The notes beneath the pieces were generated by a model that was not told where the DNA came from, ran no database searches, and saw nothing but the letters and a program-made list of their open reading frames with translations. From positions 3,658,001 through 3,722,000 of the forward strand of contig NZ_LT629787.1 in NCBI RefSeq assembly GCF_900105655.1: a stretch of DNA of 64,000 nt. The letters run 5' to 3'. The position numbers and the translations under genes are program-made. The DNA is from Halopseudomonas salegens (GTDB lineage Bacteria > Pseudomonadota > Gammaproteobacteria > Pseudomonadales > Pseudomonadaceae). Shown piece by piece: positions 36,275-45,864 of this stretch (position 1 is its first letter; every line of letters begins with the position of its first letter).

Positions 36275-37999
36275 TCAAGGGGTTACGATACTGCACTGAT
36301 TGCGACCGGCCTCTTTGGCCTGATACAGGGCGTCGTCTGCTGCTTGCAGTACGTCATGCAGCGAGGTGTCGGCAGCGGCCAGGTAGGCGCCAACGCTGAC
36401 AGTAAAGGCTGGGCCATCTTGGTCCGAGGCGTCAGCGATCATTTCACGCAGGCGTTCGGCGGTCAGGCTCAGGGTGGAACGGTCACAGGGATTGAGCAGG
36501 ACCAGGAATTCGTCGCCACCCCAGCGTGCGGCATGGTCGTAGGGGCGAATGCCCGCCCGCAATTGGGTGGCAACGGTCTGCAGTGCCAGGTCGCCCTTGC
36601 CATGCCCGTGGTTGTCATTGATGTCCTTGAAGTTGTCCAGATCCAGCCAGATCAGGCCGTAGGTCTGGTTGTCCCGAAGGCAGCGAGCCTGGACTTCATG
36701 CAGCAGTTCATTCATGCCGCGGCGGTTGAACAGGCCGGTCAGGTCGTCATGCCGGGCCAGGCGATCCAGCGCCATGGTGCGTTCATGCACTTTGGCTTCG
36801 AGGTGCCGGGTGTTGTCACGAATAGCGCGGGCCATGGTGCGGAAATGGCTGATCACGCGGCCAATTTCTCCTTCGCTTGATGGCAACTCATCGGCTGCCT
36901 CGAAGTTGCCGGCCTGCACTTTTAGCATGGCTTGCTCCAATGCCAGTAGCGGGTTGAGCAGCAAGCGGCGCAAGGCAATATGCATGATCAGTAGTGCACC
37001 CAGCAGCATCAGGCTGAACACCAGGGCAACCGAAGCGAAATGGCTGACCGGCATGAGTTCGTCCAGATCGATCAGGGTGACTTCAAACCAGTCAATTGCG
37101 GGCAGGTAGGCGATACCTGCCAGATGGCGCTTGCCATCCATGCTGACGAAATCGGTGAGCACCTGTTCCGGCCCGGCGTGTTCAGCGCGAAGTTGCTCCA
37201 TCATCTGGCGCATGCGCACTTCGCCGCCGTCCAGCAGCAGGTCGATACTGTTTTTCTGGCCTTCGGGTTTGACCAGGCTGGCGTAATCAATGACGTCCGG
37301 ATCGCGGTGCAGCTGAATGGCACCACTATGATCAACAAACAGAGTAGTAATGCCGGGTTGACCGATGTCGACGATTTCTTCCAGAAAACTGTCAAGTTCC
37401 AGGCCGGTGCCGACCATGCCGGTGATTTCGTTATCATCGTGCATCAATACATCGATCCACAGCTTGGTAACGCCCAGCTCGACATCGGGGTTGATGTTGA
37501 TATGAAATTGCTTGCCCTGTTCGATCAGCAAAAAGAACCAGGCATCGTCGGGATCATCCGGATCAAGACTGTACCGATAGGGTTCATCGACAAACTCGTT
37601 GGCGGCGTTGTTATGGTAATAAGCGCCGGATTCGCGCAGGGCAACAAAATAGTTCTGATCGCGGAAGTTGCGCCGGAAGCTTTCCATTTCGTCTTTGGCG
37701 GCTGCGAGCAAATCGGCATCTCGCGGGTTGCGCGACCAGCGACGCAATACGGTAGAGTCGGCCATCTGCATGGCCAGGGCAATTTCCCGTTCAAGGGGTT
37801 GCAGCAGGCGAGCGCTGTCATAGCGAACCTGGATTTCGGCTATGCGCAGCCCCCACTCTTCAACGATACCTTCGGCGATGCGCTCGAACACGGCCCAGGT
37901 TGCCGCCGAGGTGATCAGCAGTACGGCGGCTATCAGCAGTTGAAAGCGGGTTTTCAGGCTCACGCAGACGTATCCCGAGTACGGTGGGGTCGATGCCAT
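36275..37999 (-). CDS. Membrane diguanylate cyclase with periplasmic sensor
   Basis: A 574-residue protein. It has an N-terminal helix (about 15-35), a long periplasmic sensor resembling a Cache domain, a second helix (about 315-335), a HAMP-like linker, and a C-terminal GGDEF domain. The active-site motif RWGGDEF is intact (GGDEF about 494-498), and an inhibitory-site RPYD lies five residues before it, so it should make cyclic di-GMP with product inhibition. The start is uncertain: ATG 37999 and GTG 37963 are both possible and neither has a clear ribosome site. It follows the etfA terminator. Confidence 0.9.
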   Translation of the reverse strand: MASTPPYSGYVCVSLKTRFQLLIAAVLLITSAATWAVFERIAEGIVEEWGLRIAEIQVRYDSARLLQPLEREIALAMQMADSTVLRRWSRNPRDADLLAAAKDEMESFRRNFRDQNYFVALRESGAYYHNNAANEFVDEPYRYSLDPDDPDDAWFFLLIEQGKQFHININPDVELGVTKLWIDVLMHDDNEITGMVGTGLELDSFLEEIVDIGQPGITTLFVDHSGAIQLHRDPDVIDYASLVKPEGQKNSIDLLLDGGEVRMRQMMEQLRAEHAGPEQVLTDFVSMDGKRHLAGIAYLPAIDWFEVTLIDLDELMPVSHFASVALVFSLMLLGALLIMHIALRRLLLNPLLALEQAMLKVQAGNFEAADELPSSEGEIGRVISHFRTMARAIRDNTRHLEAKVHERTMALDRLARHDDLTGLFNRRGMNELLHEVQARCLRDNQTYGLIWLDLDNFKDINDNHGHGKGDLALQTVATQLRAGIRPYDHAARWGGDEFLVLLNPCDRSTLSLTAERLREMIADASDQDGPAFTVSVGAYLAAADTSLHDVLQAADDALYQAKEAGRNQCSIVTP

Positions 38000-38039
38000 T
38001 ATGCTGGCATGGGTATTTTGCCTGCAACCGGCTGGCAAT

Positions 38040-38071
38040 AAAAAACCCCGACGCTTGCGAGCCGGGGTTTT
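38040..38071 (-). terminator. Terminator of etfBA
   Basis: CCCCG (38045-38049) pairs with CGGGG (38062-38066), flanked by A5 and T5. It lies 23 bases past the etfA stop on the minus strand and is probably usable in both directions. Confidence 0.8.
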
Positions 38072-38093
38072 TGTCTTGCTGCAAGCGTGGTGC

Positions 38094-39023
38094 TTACACC
38101 TTGCTTTCCAGTTCGGGTACAGCTTCGAACAGGTCAGCCACCAGGCCATAATCGGCAACCTGGAAGATCGGGGCTTCTTCATCCTTGTTGATCGCAACGA
38201 TCACTTTGGAGTCTTTCATGCCCGCCAGATGCTGGATAGCACCGGAAATACCCACGGCAACGTAGAGTTGCGGTGCAACGATCTTGCCGGTCTGGCCGAC
38301 CTGCATGTCGTTGGGTACAAAGCCGGCATCAACCGCAGCGCGTGAGGCACCGACGCCTGCGCCCAGCTTGTCAGCCAGTTTGTAGAGCATTTCGAAGTTG
38401 TCGCCGTTCTGCATGCCGCGGCCACCAGAGATAACGATCTTGGCGGAAGCCAGCTCGGGGCGGTCGGACTTGGCCAGTTCTTCGCTGACGAAGCTGGAAA
38501 TACCGGCGTCATGGGCAGAAGAAACGGCTTCTACACTGGCGCTGCCACCTTCGGCGGCGACGGCGTCAAAGCCTGTCGGGCGCACGGTGATTACTTTGAC
38601 ATCGGCAGTGCACTGCACGGTGGCAATGGCGTTACCGGCATAGATCGGGCGCTTGAACGTATCAGCGCTTTCAACGGCGATGATTTCCGAGACCTGATCG
38701 ACGTCCAGCAGGGCAGCAACGCGCGGCATGAAGTTTTTGCCGTTGGTGCTGGCCGGAGCCAGAATGTGGCTGTAATCCTTGCCCAGTTCAGCGACCAGCA
38801 GGGAGATGTTTTCCGGCAGCTGGTGGCCATAGGCGGCGTTGTCAGCCAGCAGGACCTTGGTAACGCCTTCTGCTTTGGCAGCGGCGTCAGCCACGGCGGA
38901 ACAGCCTTCACCGGCGACCAGAACAGCGATGTCACCGCCGATCGCCTTGGCAGCGGCCACGGTGTTCAGGGTGGCGCCATTGAGTTCGGCGTTGTTGTGT
39001 TCAGCAATAACCAAAATCGTCAT
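38094..39023 (-). CDS. etfA: Electron transfer flavoprotein alpha subunit
   Basis: A 309-residue subunit that binds FAD and passes electrons from acyl-CoA dehydrogenases to ETF-ubiquinone oxidoreductase. The C-terminal FAD domain is visible: [14 protein letters not shown], then [20 protein letters not shown] and [16 protein letters not shown]. It starts directly after the etfB stop. The genomic position next to two acyl-CoA dehydrogenases fits its job. Confidence 0.97.
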   Translation of the reverse strand: MTILVIAEHNNAELNGATLNTVAAAKAIGGDIAVLVAGEGCSAVADAAAKAEGVTKVLLADNAAYGHQLPENISLLVAELGKDYSHILAPASTNGKNFMPRVAALLDVDQVSEIIAVESADTFKRPIYAGNAIATVQCTADVKVITVRPTGFDAVAAEGGSASVEAVSSAHDAGISSFVSEELAKSDRPELASAKIVISGGRGMQNGDNFEMLYKLADKLGAGVGASRAAVDAGFVPNDMQVGQTGKIVAPQLYVAVGISGAIQHLAGMKDSKVIVAINKDEEAPIFQVADYGLVADLFEAVPELESKV

Positions 39024-39773
39024 TTAGATCACCTTGGCTTCGTTCTTCAGTTTGTCGACCAGCTCGTCCACAGTCTTCACCTTGATACCGGCGCTGCGGG
39101 CGGCAGGAGCTTCAACCTTCAGGGTCTTGACGCAAGCCTTGACGCTTACACCCAGATCTTCCGGCTTCAGGGTTTCCAGCGGCTTTTTCTTCGCTTTCAT
39201 GATGTTCGGCAGCGAAGCATAGCGCGGCTCGTTCAGACGCAGATCGGTAGTCACGATAGCCGGCAGTTTCAGATCAATGGTCTGCAGACCGCCGTCGATT
39301 TCACGGGTGACCTTGACGTTGTCACCATCAACGGCAACTTCAGAGGCAAAGGTGCCCTGAGCATAACCGCTCAGTGCAGCCAGCATCTGGCCAGTCTGGT
39401 TGTTGTCGGAATCAATCGCCTGCTTGCCGAGGATGACCAGCTGCGGCTCTTCTTTGTCAACCACACCCTTGAGCAGTTTGGCGATGCTCAGCGAGCTCAG
39501 GTCGTCAGCTGACTCGACCAGTACTGCGCGGTCGGCACCCAGTGCCAGAGCGGTACGTAGCTGCTCCTGGGCAGCGGTCGGGCCAACGGAAACAGCGATG
39601 ATTTCAGTCGCGACGCCTTTCTCTTTCAGACGCACGGCTTCTTCGACGGCAATTTCACAGAAGGGGTTCATCGACATCTTGACGTTGGCGAGGTCTACAC
39701 CGGAACCGTCCGCTTTGACGCGAACTTTGACGTTGTAATCGACCACGCGCTTCACGGCGACGAGGATTTTCAT
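39024..39773 (-). CDS. etfB: Electron transfer flavoprotein beta subunit
   Basis: A 249-residue subunit that pairs with EtfA and binds AMP. Marks are [16 protein letters not shown] at the start, [17 protein letters not shown], and [18 protein letters not shown]. It heads the etfBA operon. Upstream lie a -35-like TTGTCA (39888-39893, minus strand) and two inverted repeats that may be operator sites. Confidence 0.97.
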   Translation of the reverse strand: MKILVAVKRVVDYNVKVRVKADGSGVDLANVKMSMNPFCEIAVEEAVRLKEKGVATEIIAVSVGPTAAQEQLRTALALGADRAVLVESADDLSSLSIAKLLKGVVDKEEPQLVILGKQAIDSDNNQTGQMLAALSGYAQGTFASEVAVDGDNVKVTREIDGGLQTIDLKLPAIVTTDLRLNEPRYASLPNIMKAKKKPLETLKPEDLGVSVKACVKTLKVEAPAARSAGIKVKTVDELVDKLKNEAKVI

Positions 39774-39838
39774 GGACGTTCGTCCTCCACAGGTCTATGA
39801 GACGCCCGGCGGGCGCATGACATTCAAAAGGGTGCATA

Positions 39839-39893
39839 GGATAACGGTCGAAGCGGTTATCCGATAGTGCAATTTAACAGATTTCTGTGACAA
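39839..39893 (-). promoter_or_regulatory. etfBA promoter region with two inverted repeats
   Basis: On the minus strand TTGTCA (39893-39888) is a likely -35. Downstream come ACAGA-N2-TCTGT (39877-39888) and GGATAAC-N10-GTTATCC (39839-39845 and 39856-39862). The second repeat lies 66-90 bases before etfB. No clear -10 was found. The cognate regulator is unknown. Confidence 0.45.
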
Positions 39894-39931
39894 AAACGCC
39901 TGATCCGGTCATTTTCTGCCCGAATCAGGCG
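39891..39931 (-). terminator. Terminator of the acyl-CoA dehydrogenase operon
   Basis: CGCCTGAT (39897-39904) and ATCAGGCG (39924-39931) pair perfectly, and the stem extends to 12 pairs with one G-U. On the minus strand it is followed by T5. It lies 13 bases after the stop of the 41078-39945 gene. Confidence 0.85.
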
Positions 39932-39944
39932 GTAGCGCTCACGA

Positions 39945-41078
39945 TCAGGCCAGGCTCAAGCCTTTCGAATAGGCCTGCAGATGATGGTCATCATCACCCA
40001 GTTGGTGAGAAATGGTCACCAGACGCTTGGCATAATGCGCGCCGCTGTATTCCCAGGTCATGGCAATACCACCGTGCAGCTGGATGCTCTGCTCGGCGAC
40101 ATACTGCGCTGCACGGTTGACGATGAACTTGGCTGCGGACAGCTTGGCAGTACGCTCGGCACTGTCATCATCATCTGCCAGACAGGCAGCCAGGATGGTC
40201 ATGGACGTGGCCCGCTCCAGCTCGCTGATCATGTCGACCATGCGATGCTGCAGCACCTGGAATTTACCGATCGGTACGCCAAATTGCTTGCGGGTTTTCA
40301 GGTAATCCAGGGTCATGTCACAGGTGATGCGCATGGCGCCAACGGCTTCGGCACACAGGGCGGCGATGGCGCGGCCGGCCTGATAGGCGATAGCGTCATA
40401 GGCATTGCCGACGCTGCCCAGCAGCTCGCCTTCAGCGTTATCCAGGAACAGCTCGCAACCCTTGCGGCCATCGACGGTGGAGTAGACGCGACGGCTGACA
40501 CCGTCAGTGCCTGGGTCGACAAGGAACAGGCTGATGCCTTGCTGGTCACGGACATCGCCGGCGGTACGCGCAGACACCAGAATCTTGCCGGCTGTGTGGC
40601 CACCGATAACGACACCTTTACGACCGTTCAGGGTCCACTTGTCACCGGATTGCTTGGCGGTGGTTTGAACTTCCTGCAGGTTGTAATGGCTGTGCAGCTC
40701 GTCCAGTGCGACGGCAGCTTGCAGCTCGCCACTGGCGATCTGACCCAGCAGTTCGTCTTTCTGTGCATCGCTGCCCAGTTGGGTGATCAGGCCACCGGCC
40801 AGAATCACGGATTCCATGTAGGGCTCGAGACAGATGCCGGCACCCAGCTGTTCCATGATCAGCATGGTTTCCACGCCCTTGCCACCAAAACCACCCAGCT
40901 CTTCCGGGAAGGGGATGGCGGTCAGGCCCAGTTCGCCCATCTGCTGCCAGAACTCGGTACTGAAACCGGCCTCGCTGTCGCTGAATTTAAGGCGCTTGTC
41001 AAAGGTGTATACGTCGCGTACCAGTCGCTCCGCAGTTTCCTTCAACATCTGTTGCTCTTCAGTCAATTTGAAGTCCAC
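39945..41078 (-). CDS. Acyl-CoA dehydrogenase, small PimD-like
   Basis: A 377-residue flavoenzyme that introduces a trans-2 double bond into acyl-CoA and passes electrons to EtfAB. It begins MDFKLTEEQQMLKETAERLV and has the C-terminal LHGGIAMTWEYSGAHYAKRL, where Glu343 matches the catalytic base of the family. Size and pairing with a larger dehydrogenase resemble PimC/PimD of dicarboxyl-CoA degradation. It is the last gene of the operon, 11 bases after its partner. Confidence 0.92.
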   Translation of the reverse strand: MDFKLTEEQQMLKETAERLVRDVYTFDKRLKFSDSEAGFSTEFWQQMGELGLTAIPFPEELGGFGGKGVETMLIMEQLGAGICLEPYMESVILAGGLITQLGSDAQKDELLGQIASGELQAAVALDELHSHYNLQEVQTTAKQSGDKWTLNGRKGVVIGGHTAGKILVSARTAGDVRDQQGISLFLVDPGTDGVSRRVYSTVDGRKGCELFLDNAEGELLGSVGNAYDAIAYQAGRAIAALCAEAVGAMRITCDMTLDYLKTRKQFGVPIGKFQVLQHRMVDMISELERATSMTILAACLADDDDSAERTAKLSAAKFIVNRAAQYVAEQSIQLHGGIAMTWEYSGAHYAKRLVTISHQLGDDDHHLQAYSKGLSLA

Positions 41079-41089
41079 GGTCGACCTCC

Positions 41090-42286
41090 TTAAAGTTCAA
41101 GAATCATTTTCGAAACGATATTCTTCTGGATCTCGTTGGATCCGCCGAAGATCGACAGTTTGCGCATATTGAAATACGAGCCGGCCAGTGACGGACTGTA
41201 GTCTTCCAACAGGACGTCACCGTCGTAGCCATACTCCATTTCTTCCGGCAGGAAGGGCAGGGCGTAGGGCCCCAGCGCCTTGCGCATCAGATGGGTAATG
41301 GTCTGACGGATTTCAGTGCCCTGAACCTTGAGGATCGAGCTTTCCGAGCCAGGCACGCCACCTTCGGAGGCTGCCGCGACGATGCGCAGGGTACTCATTT
41401 CAGCCGCCATCAGTGACATTTCGATTTCGGCGATCTGGCTGCGGAACATGCTGTCTTCGATCAGCGGCTGGCCATTTTTCAGTTGCTTGCTGGCAATGCG
41501 CTTGAGGTTGCTCAGCGCTGCCTTGGAGGCGCCGATGCCGGCCAGACCGGTACGCTCGTGGGTCAACAGGTACTTGGCGCAGGTCCAGCCCTTGTTTTCT
41601 TCACCGACCAGGTTTTCCACCGGTACCTTGACGTCATCGAAGAAGACTTCGTTGACTTCATGCTCGCCGTCCAGGGTATGGATCGGGCGCATGGTGATGC
41701 CGGGGGTGTCCAGGTCGATCAACAGGAAGGAAATGCCTTGCTGTTGCTTGGCTTCAGGATTGGTACGTACCAGACAGAAGATCCAGTTGGCGTGCTGGCC
41801 CAGTGTTGTCCAGGTTTTCTGACCATTGACGATGTAGTGGTCGCCATCGCGTACGGCGCGGGTTTTCAGCGACGCAAGGTCGGAACCGGCGCCTGGCTCG
41901 GAGTAACCCTGACACCACCAGTCGGTACCGTCGAGGATACGCGGCAGGTAGTGGGCTTTCTGCTCTTCAGTGCCGAACTTGATGATAACCGGAGCCACCA
42001 TGTTGACGCCGAAAGGCACCAGGCGCGGGGCGCCGGCAGCAGCGGATTCTTCGTCGAAAATATGCTTCTCGATCGGACCCCAATCGGTGCCGCCGTGCTC
42101 GACCGGCCAGCCGGGCGCGTACCAGCCTTTGGCGGACAGAATTTTCTGCCAGCGCTCGTGGTCTTCCTTGGACAGGTGCTTGCCCAGTTTGACCTTGGCT
42201 GAAATATCCGCAGGCAGCTCCTGCTTCATGAATTCACGCACTTCATCGCGGAAGGCGATTTGTTCAGGGGTGAAATGGATTTCCAT
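41090..42286 (-). CDS. Acyl-CoA dehydrogenase, large PimC-like
   Basis: A 398-residue acyl-CoA dehydrogenase. Visible marks are WPVEHGGTDWGPIEKHIF, the flavin-side CQGYSEPGAGSDLASLKT, and the C-terminal FGGSNEIQKNIVSKMILEL. The ATG at 42286 (MEIHFTPEQIAFRDEV) has GAGG upstream. PimC and PimD homologues are thought to act as a pair, so this and the next gene likely form one heteromeric enzyme; that is inference. A hairpin separates it from the upstream FadB-like gene. Confidence 0.92.
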   Translation of the reverse strand: MEIHFTPEQIAFRDEVREFMKQELPADISAKVKLGKHLSKEDHERWQKILSAKGWYAPGWPVEHGGTDWGPIEKHIFDEESAAAGAPRLVPFGVNMVAPVIIKFGTEEQKAHYLPRILDGTDWWCQGYSEPGAGSDLASLKTRAVRDGDHYIVNGQKTWTTLGQHANWIFCLVRTNPEAKQQQGISFLLIDLDTPGITMRPIHTLDGEHEVNEVFFDDVKVPVENLVGEENKGWTCAKYLLTHERTGLAGIGASKAALSNLKRIASKQLKNGQPLIEDSMFRSQIAEIEMSLMAAEMSTLRIVAAASEGGVPGSESSILKVQGTEIRQTITHLMRKALGPYALPFLPEEMEYGYDGDVLLEDYSPSLAGSYFNMRKLSIFGGSNEIQKNIVSKMILEL

Positions 42287-42314
42287 GGGTTTTCCTCGTT
42301 TAAATACAGGTAGT

Positions 42315-42342
42315 GGATGGCCCGCCTCACGGCGGACCATCC
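42315..42342 (-). other. Intercistronic hairpin
   Basis: GGATGG-C-CCGCC (42315-42326) and GGCGG-A-CCATCC (42331-42342) form a 12-bp stem with a four-base loop; the central pair is G-U when read on the minus strand. No T tract follows, so it is more likely an RNA-stability or partial-attenuation element between two operon genes. Confidence 0.5.
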
Positions 42343-42349
42343 CGAGTCA

Positions 42350-44443
42350 TCACAGATCAGCGAACTTGCGCCCTTCCTTGGCCAGCTTTTCCAGCAGCGG
42401 TGCGGGTTTCCACCAGGCACCATGCTGTTCATGGAATTCGCAGATGCGGGCATAGACACGGTCCAGGCCAATGCTGTCAGCATAGAACATCGGACCACCC
42501 TGATGCGATGGGAAGCCGTAACCATTGATGTAGATTACGTCGATGTCACTCGCCCGCTGGGCAATGCCTTCCTCGAGGATCTTGGCGCCCTCGTTGATCA
42601 ATGCATACATGCAACGCTCAAGAATGTACTCATCCGAGAGCGGTTGACGCTGGATACCCTGCTCTTTCGAGGCTGCTTCCAGAATGGCGGGCAGCTCAGG
42701 GTTCTCCAGCGGTGTGCGCGACCCTTTTTCGTAGACGTAGAAGCCCTTGCCGGTTTTCTGCCCCAGCATGCCGGCATCTGCCATCTTGCCGAGAATGGTC
42801 GGCAGTTTGTATTCCGGGCTCAGGGTCTCGCGTTGACGGTTGCGAATCGCCAGGCCGATATCCAGGCCAGACAGGTCACGCATGGCGAAGGGACCCATGG
42901 CCATGCCGAACTTTTTCAGCACACCATCGACTTGAGCCGGGGTAGCGCCTTCTTCCAGCAGGAATTCGGACTCGCGACCGTACTGGAACACCATACGGTT
43001 GCCAACAAAACCGTCACAGACGCCAACCGGCACGGCGACTTTCTTCAGTTTCTTGCCGATGGCCATGGCAGTGGCCAGCACATCGTTGCTGGTCTTGGCG
43101 CCACGCACCACTTCCAGCAGGCGCATCACGTTGGCCGGGCTGAAGAAATGCAGACCGACGACATCTTCCGGGCGCTTGGTGAAGTTGGCAATCTCGTTCA
43201 GATCCAGCGAGCTGGTGTTGGACGAGAGAATAGCGCCGGGCTTGCAGTTGGCGTCCAGTGCCTCGAAGACCTTCTGCTTGACGCCCATATCTTCAAACAC
43301 GGCTTCCACGACCAGGTCGACATCGGACAGGTCGGCATAATCGGTAATACCGCTGACCAGCGCCATGCGCTTTTCCAGCGCCGCTTCGCTCAGGCTGCCG
43401 CGCTTGACGCTCATGCCGTAGGTGTCGCGGGCACGTTCGATGGCCTTGTCGCGGGCTTCGTCGCTGATTTCCAGAATCTTCACCGGAATACCGGCATTGG
43501 CAAAGCACATGGCAATACCGACACCCATGGTACCGCCACCGATCACACCGGCGGATTTGACCTCACGTACCGGGGTATCTTTCGGCAGGTCGTCGACCTT
43601 GGAGGCCAGACGCTCGGTAAAGAAGGCATGCACCAGTGCCGCGCGCTGCGGTGATGTCAGGCATTCGCCGAACAGCTCGCGCTCACGCTTGAGGCCGTCG
43701 GCCAGTGGCAGGGTAAAGGAGGCTTCGACGGCGGATACGCAGCGTTGCGGCGAGAACAGGCCGGGCATTTTCTTGTCGATCTCGGCACGCTTGGCGGCGA
43801 CCAGGGCAGCGTTATCCACGCCTTCCAGCTTGTCGGTACGCTCACCGGTGCGGCGGGCACCCTTGCCATCGGCAATCAGTTGCTCGGCAAAGGCTTTGCC
43901 GGCTGCCAGCAGGTCACCGTCGAACAATTCGTCGACTACGCCCAGCTCGTTGGCTTCCACTGCGCTGATCGGTGCACCGCTGACAATCATGTCCAGTGCT
44001 TTTTCGACGCCCACTACGCGGGGCAGGCGCTGGGTACCACCGGCACCAGGCAGCAGACCCAGTTTGACTTCCGGCAGGCCGACCTTGGCGTCTTTGCGCG
44101 CAATGCGATAATGACAGCTGAGGGCAACTTCCAGGCCACCGCCCAGAGCAGTTCCGTGGATCACGGCGATGCTCGGCTTGCTGCCGGCTTCGATGTCGTT
44201 GACCACTTCCGGCAGGCCCGGGCTCTTCGGTGGCTTGCCGAATTCCTTGATATCGGCACCGGCAATAAAGGTATTACCTTCACAGACCAGAACAATCGCC
44301 TTGACCTCGGCATCCGCCTCGGCTGCCTTGAAGCTGTTCTGCAAGCCTTCACGTACGGCAATACCCAACGCGTTGACCGGGGGGTTGTTGACCCGAATGA
44401 CTGCTATGGGGCCCTGGCGTTCCAGTGTGACCACGTCCGACAT
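42350..44443 (-). CDS. Fused enoyl-CoA hydratase / 3-hydroxyacyl-CoA dehydrogenase (FadB/PimF-like)
   Basis: A 697-residue bifunctional beta-oxidation enzyme. The hydratase domain (about 1-190) has both catalytic glutamates, Glu105 in GGGLEVALSC and Glu125 in GLPEVKLGL. The dehydrogenase NAD domain starts near residue 298 (GVIGGGTMG) and carries the LHFFSPANVMRLLE catalytic segment, followed by C-terminal domains with GLDIGLAIRNRQ. The ATG at 44443 has CGGAGG upstream. It heads the operon with the two acyl-CoA dehydrogenases. Two IclR-type motifs lie about 190-230 bases upstream. Confidence 0.94.
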   Translation of the reverse strand: MSDVVTLERQGPIAVIRVNNPPVNALGIAVREGLQNSFKAAEADAEVKAIVLVCEGNTFIAGADIKEFGKPPKSPGLPEVVNDIEAGSKPSIAVIHGTALGGGLEVALSCHYRIARKDAKVGLPEVKLGLLPGAGGTQRLPRVVGVEKALDMIVSGAPISAVEANELGVVDELFDGDLLAAGKAFAEQLIADGKGARRTGERTDKLEGVDNAALVAAKRAEIDKKMPGLFSPQRCVSAVEASFTLPLADGLKRERELFGECLTSPQRAALVHAFFTERLASKVDDLPKDTPVREVKSAGVIGGGTMGVGIAMCFANAGIPVKILEISDEARDKAIERARDTYGMSVKRGSLSEAALEKRMALVSGITDYADLSDVDLVVEAVFEDMGVKQKVFEALDANCKPGAILSSNTSSLDLNEIANFTKRPEDVVGLHFFSPANVMRLLEVVRGAKTSNDVLATAMAIGKKLKKVAVPVGVCDGFVGNRMVFQYGRESEFLLEEGATPAQVDGVLKKFGMAMGPFAMRDLSGLDIGLAIRNRQRETLSPEYKLPTILGKMADAGMLGQKTGKGFYVYEKGSRTPLENPELPAILEAASKEQGIQRQPLSDEYILERCMYALINEGAKILEEGIAQRASDIDVIYINGYGFPSHQGGPMFYADSIGLDRVYARICEFHEQHGAWWKPAPLLEKLAKEGRKFADL

Positions 44444-44875
44444 GCGTAACCTCCGTTAAGGTGATTCATTTCAGGAAACCGCTGCAAACTCGCTGCGTGG
44501 CCTCGAACGCGTTAAAAGCCGGTGCGAGCATGCGCTTGCTCAGCGTGCTCATGTGCAACCGTCAACTGCGCCTTCTGGTCTGTTCTGGCCTTGTTGAGAA
44601 GGCCGGCCTGCGTTTGCAGAGATTTCTGAATTCCACTATGCGAAATAATGAAATCATATTCCGCTAGGCAAAATACAAAAAATAAAGCGGCTTGTCGATG
44701 CCTGGTTTGTGGAGAATGGGGATTTATCAGTAAAGATGATGTGTCAGCGACCCGCCAACCGGACCGATAGCCGGTTATAGACCGGCGATCAGTTAATGCC
44801 GCATTCAGCCCTGTTTGCGCTGATTGGCGATGGAAAAGCGAGTGCCGTTGCGAGGTAAACCCGGATTGCCTGGCG
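44444..44875. other. Intergenic control region between the FadB-like operon and the IclR gene
   Basis: 432 bases without a credible gene. It holds the leader of the FadB-like operon and, at 44631-44673, two copies of the IclR-type quasi-palindrome in an AT-rich patch. The part from 44700 to 44875 shows nothing I recognise, and no clear terminator for the IclR gene. Confidence 0.6.
44631..44673 (-). promoter_or_regulatory. Two candidate IclR-type operators upstream of the FadB-like operon
   Basis: TTCCAC-TAT-GCGAAA (44631-44645) and TTCCGC-TAG-GCAAAA (44659-44673), 28 bases apart. Each matches the quasi-palindrome TTYYGC-N3-GCRRAA with at most one mismatch. Confidence 0.6.
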
Positions 44876-45673
44876 TCAGACGCCGAGGCGTTCGATATCC
44901 CGGGCGAGCATCGCCAGTTGGTGAGCCAGCTGGTTTTTGACTTTCTCTTCGGAGACCAGATAGGACGGCGCGCCGCAGGTCAGGGCCATGATGGTGCCGT
45001 CCTGCAGATACAGGGGTACCCCGGCGGCATTGACGTTGCGGTCCCAGTTACCCAGCGACAGGCAGAAGCCGTGCTGACGGAAATCTTCGAAGCAGTCATC
45101 CAGTTGCGCTCGCCATTCCGGCCATTGCTCCGGATTGCGCGACTCGATGGCGGCCAGTACGTGGGCCCGCTCCTCGTCTTTCATTGCGGCCAGATAAGCG
45201 CGTCCGGCAGCCGTGGTGGCCAGCGGCAAGCGCACGCCCACATCCATGCGTAGCGAGGTCGTTTCGGCGGGTCGGCAATTTTCCACATAGATCATCGACA
45301 GGCGATCACGGCAAGTCAGGCCGACCGAGGTGTTGGTGGTGCGCGCAAACTCATCCATATAGGGTTTGGCCAGTTGACGCACGCGCAAATTGGATACATA
45401 GGCGTAACCCAGTGCCAATACCCCTGAATCCAGTTGATACTTTTCCAGTTGCGGCGAGTAGCTGAGGTAGCCCAGCTTGGTCAGGGTATAGGTCATGCGC
45501 GAGACAGTGGGTTTCGGCAGCCCGGTGATGCGGGCGATATCCTGATTGCCCATGACTACAGCGCCCTGGCTGAAGGCGCGAAGAACGTCCAGGCCACGCG
45601 ACAGCGCCTCGACGAATTTGCGGTCTTTGGGCTCGGCAGGGGTAGCTGGGCTGGTTTCCAGGTCGTCGTTCAT
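44876..45673 (-). CDS. IclR family transcriptional regulator
   Basis: A 265-residue regulator with an N-terminal winged helix (about 20-80, with NQDIARITGLPKPTVSRMTY) and a C-terminal effector domain (about 95-260, with LPLATTAAGRAYLAAM). It resembles the PcaR/PobR branch that responds to aromatic or organic acids. It is divergent from the acyl-CoA ligase gene. Shared motifs before four nearby promoters make it the likely controller of the acyl-CoA degradation genes and the TAXI transporter; activator or repressor action cannot be told. Confidence 0.92.
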   Translation of the reverse strand: MNDDLETSPATPAEPKDRKFVEALSRGLDVLRAFSQGAVVMGNQDIARITGLPKPTVSRMTYTLTKLGYLSYSPQLEKYQLDSGVLALGYAYVSNLRVRQLAKPYMDEFARTTNTSVGLTCRDRLSMIYVENCRPAETTSLRMDVGVRLPLATTAAGRAYLAAMKDEERAHVLAAIESRNPEQWPEWRAQLDDCFEDFRQHGFCLSLGNWDRNVNAAGVPLYLQDGTIMALTCGAPSYLVSEEKVKNQLAHQLAMLARDIERLGV

Positions 45674-45826
45674 ACGCTCTGCTTGCTGTCTGTTCGGGCC
45701 GGCACTGCGGTCTCCGACGGTCTATTATTACGGACGTGTCCGAGTCTCATTTCGACTTTGACGCCATTGATCGTCTCAATCATTGCACAGTCATATCGGA
45801 TAGAATAGCATCTTTTTGGTATTTTA

Positions 45827-45841
45827 TTCCGCTCTGCAAAA
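45827..45841 (+). promoter_or_regulatory. Candidate IclR-type operator before the acyl-CoA ligase
   Basis: TTCCGC-TCT-GCAAAA lies 24 bases before the ligase start and about 155 before the IclR start. It shares both half-sites exactly with the 44659 site. No clear sigma70 promoter could be placed around it. Confidence 0.6.
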
Positions 45842-45864
45842 CAATAGTCCGTTAAGAGGTTTCT

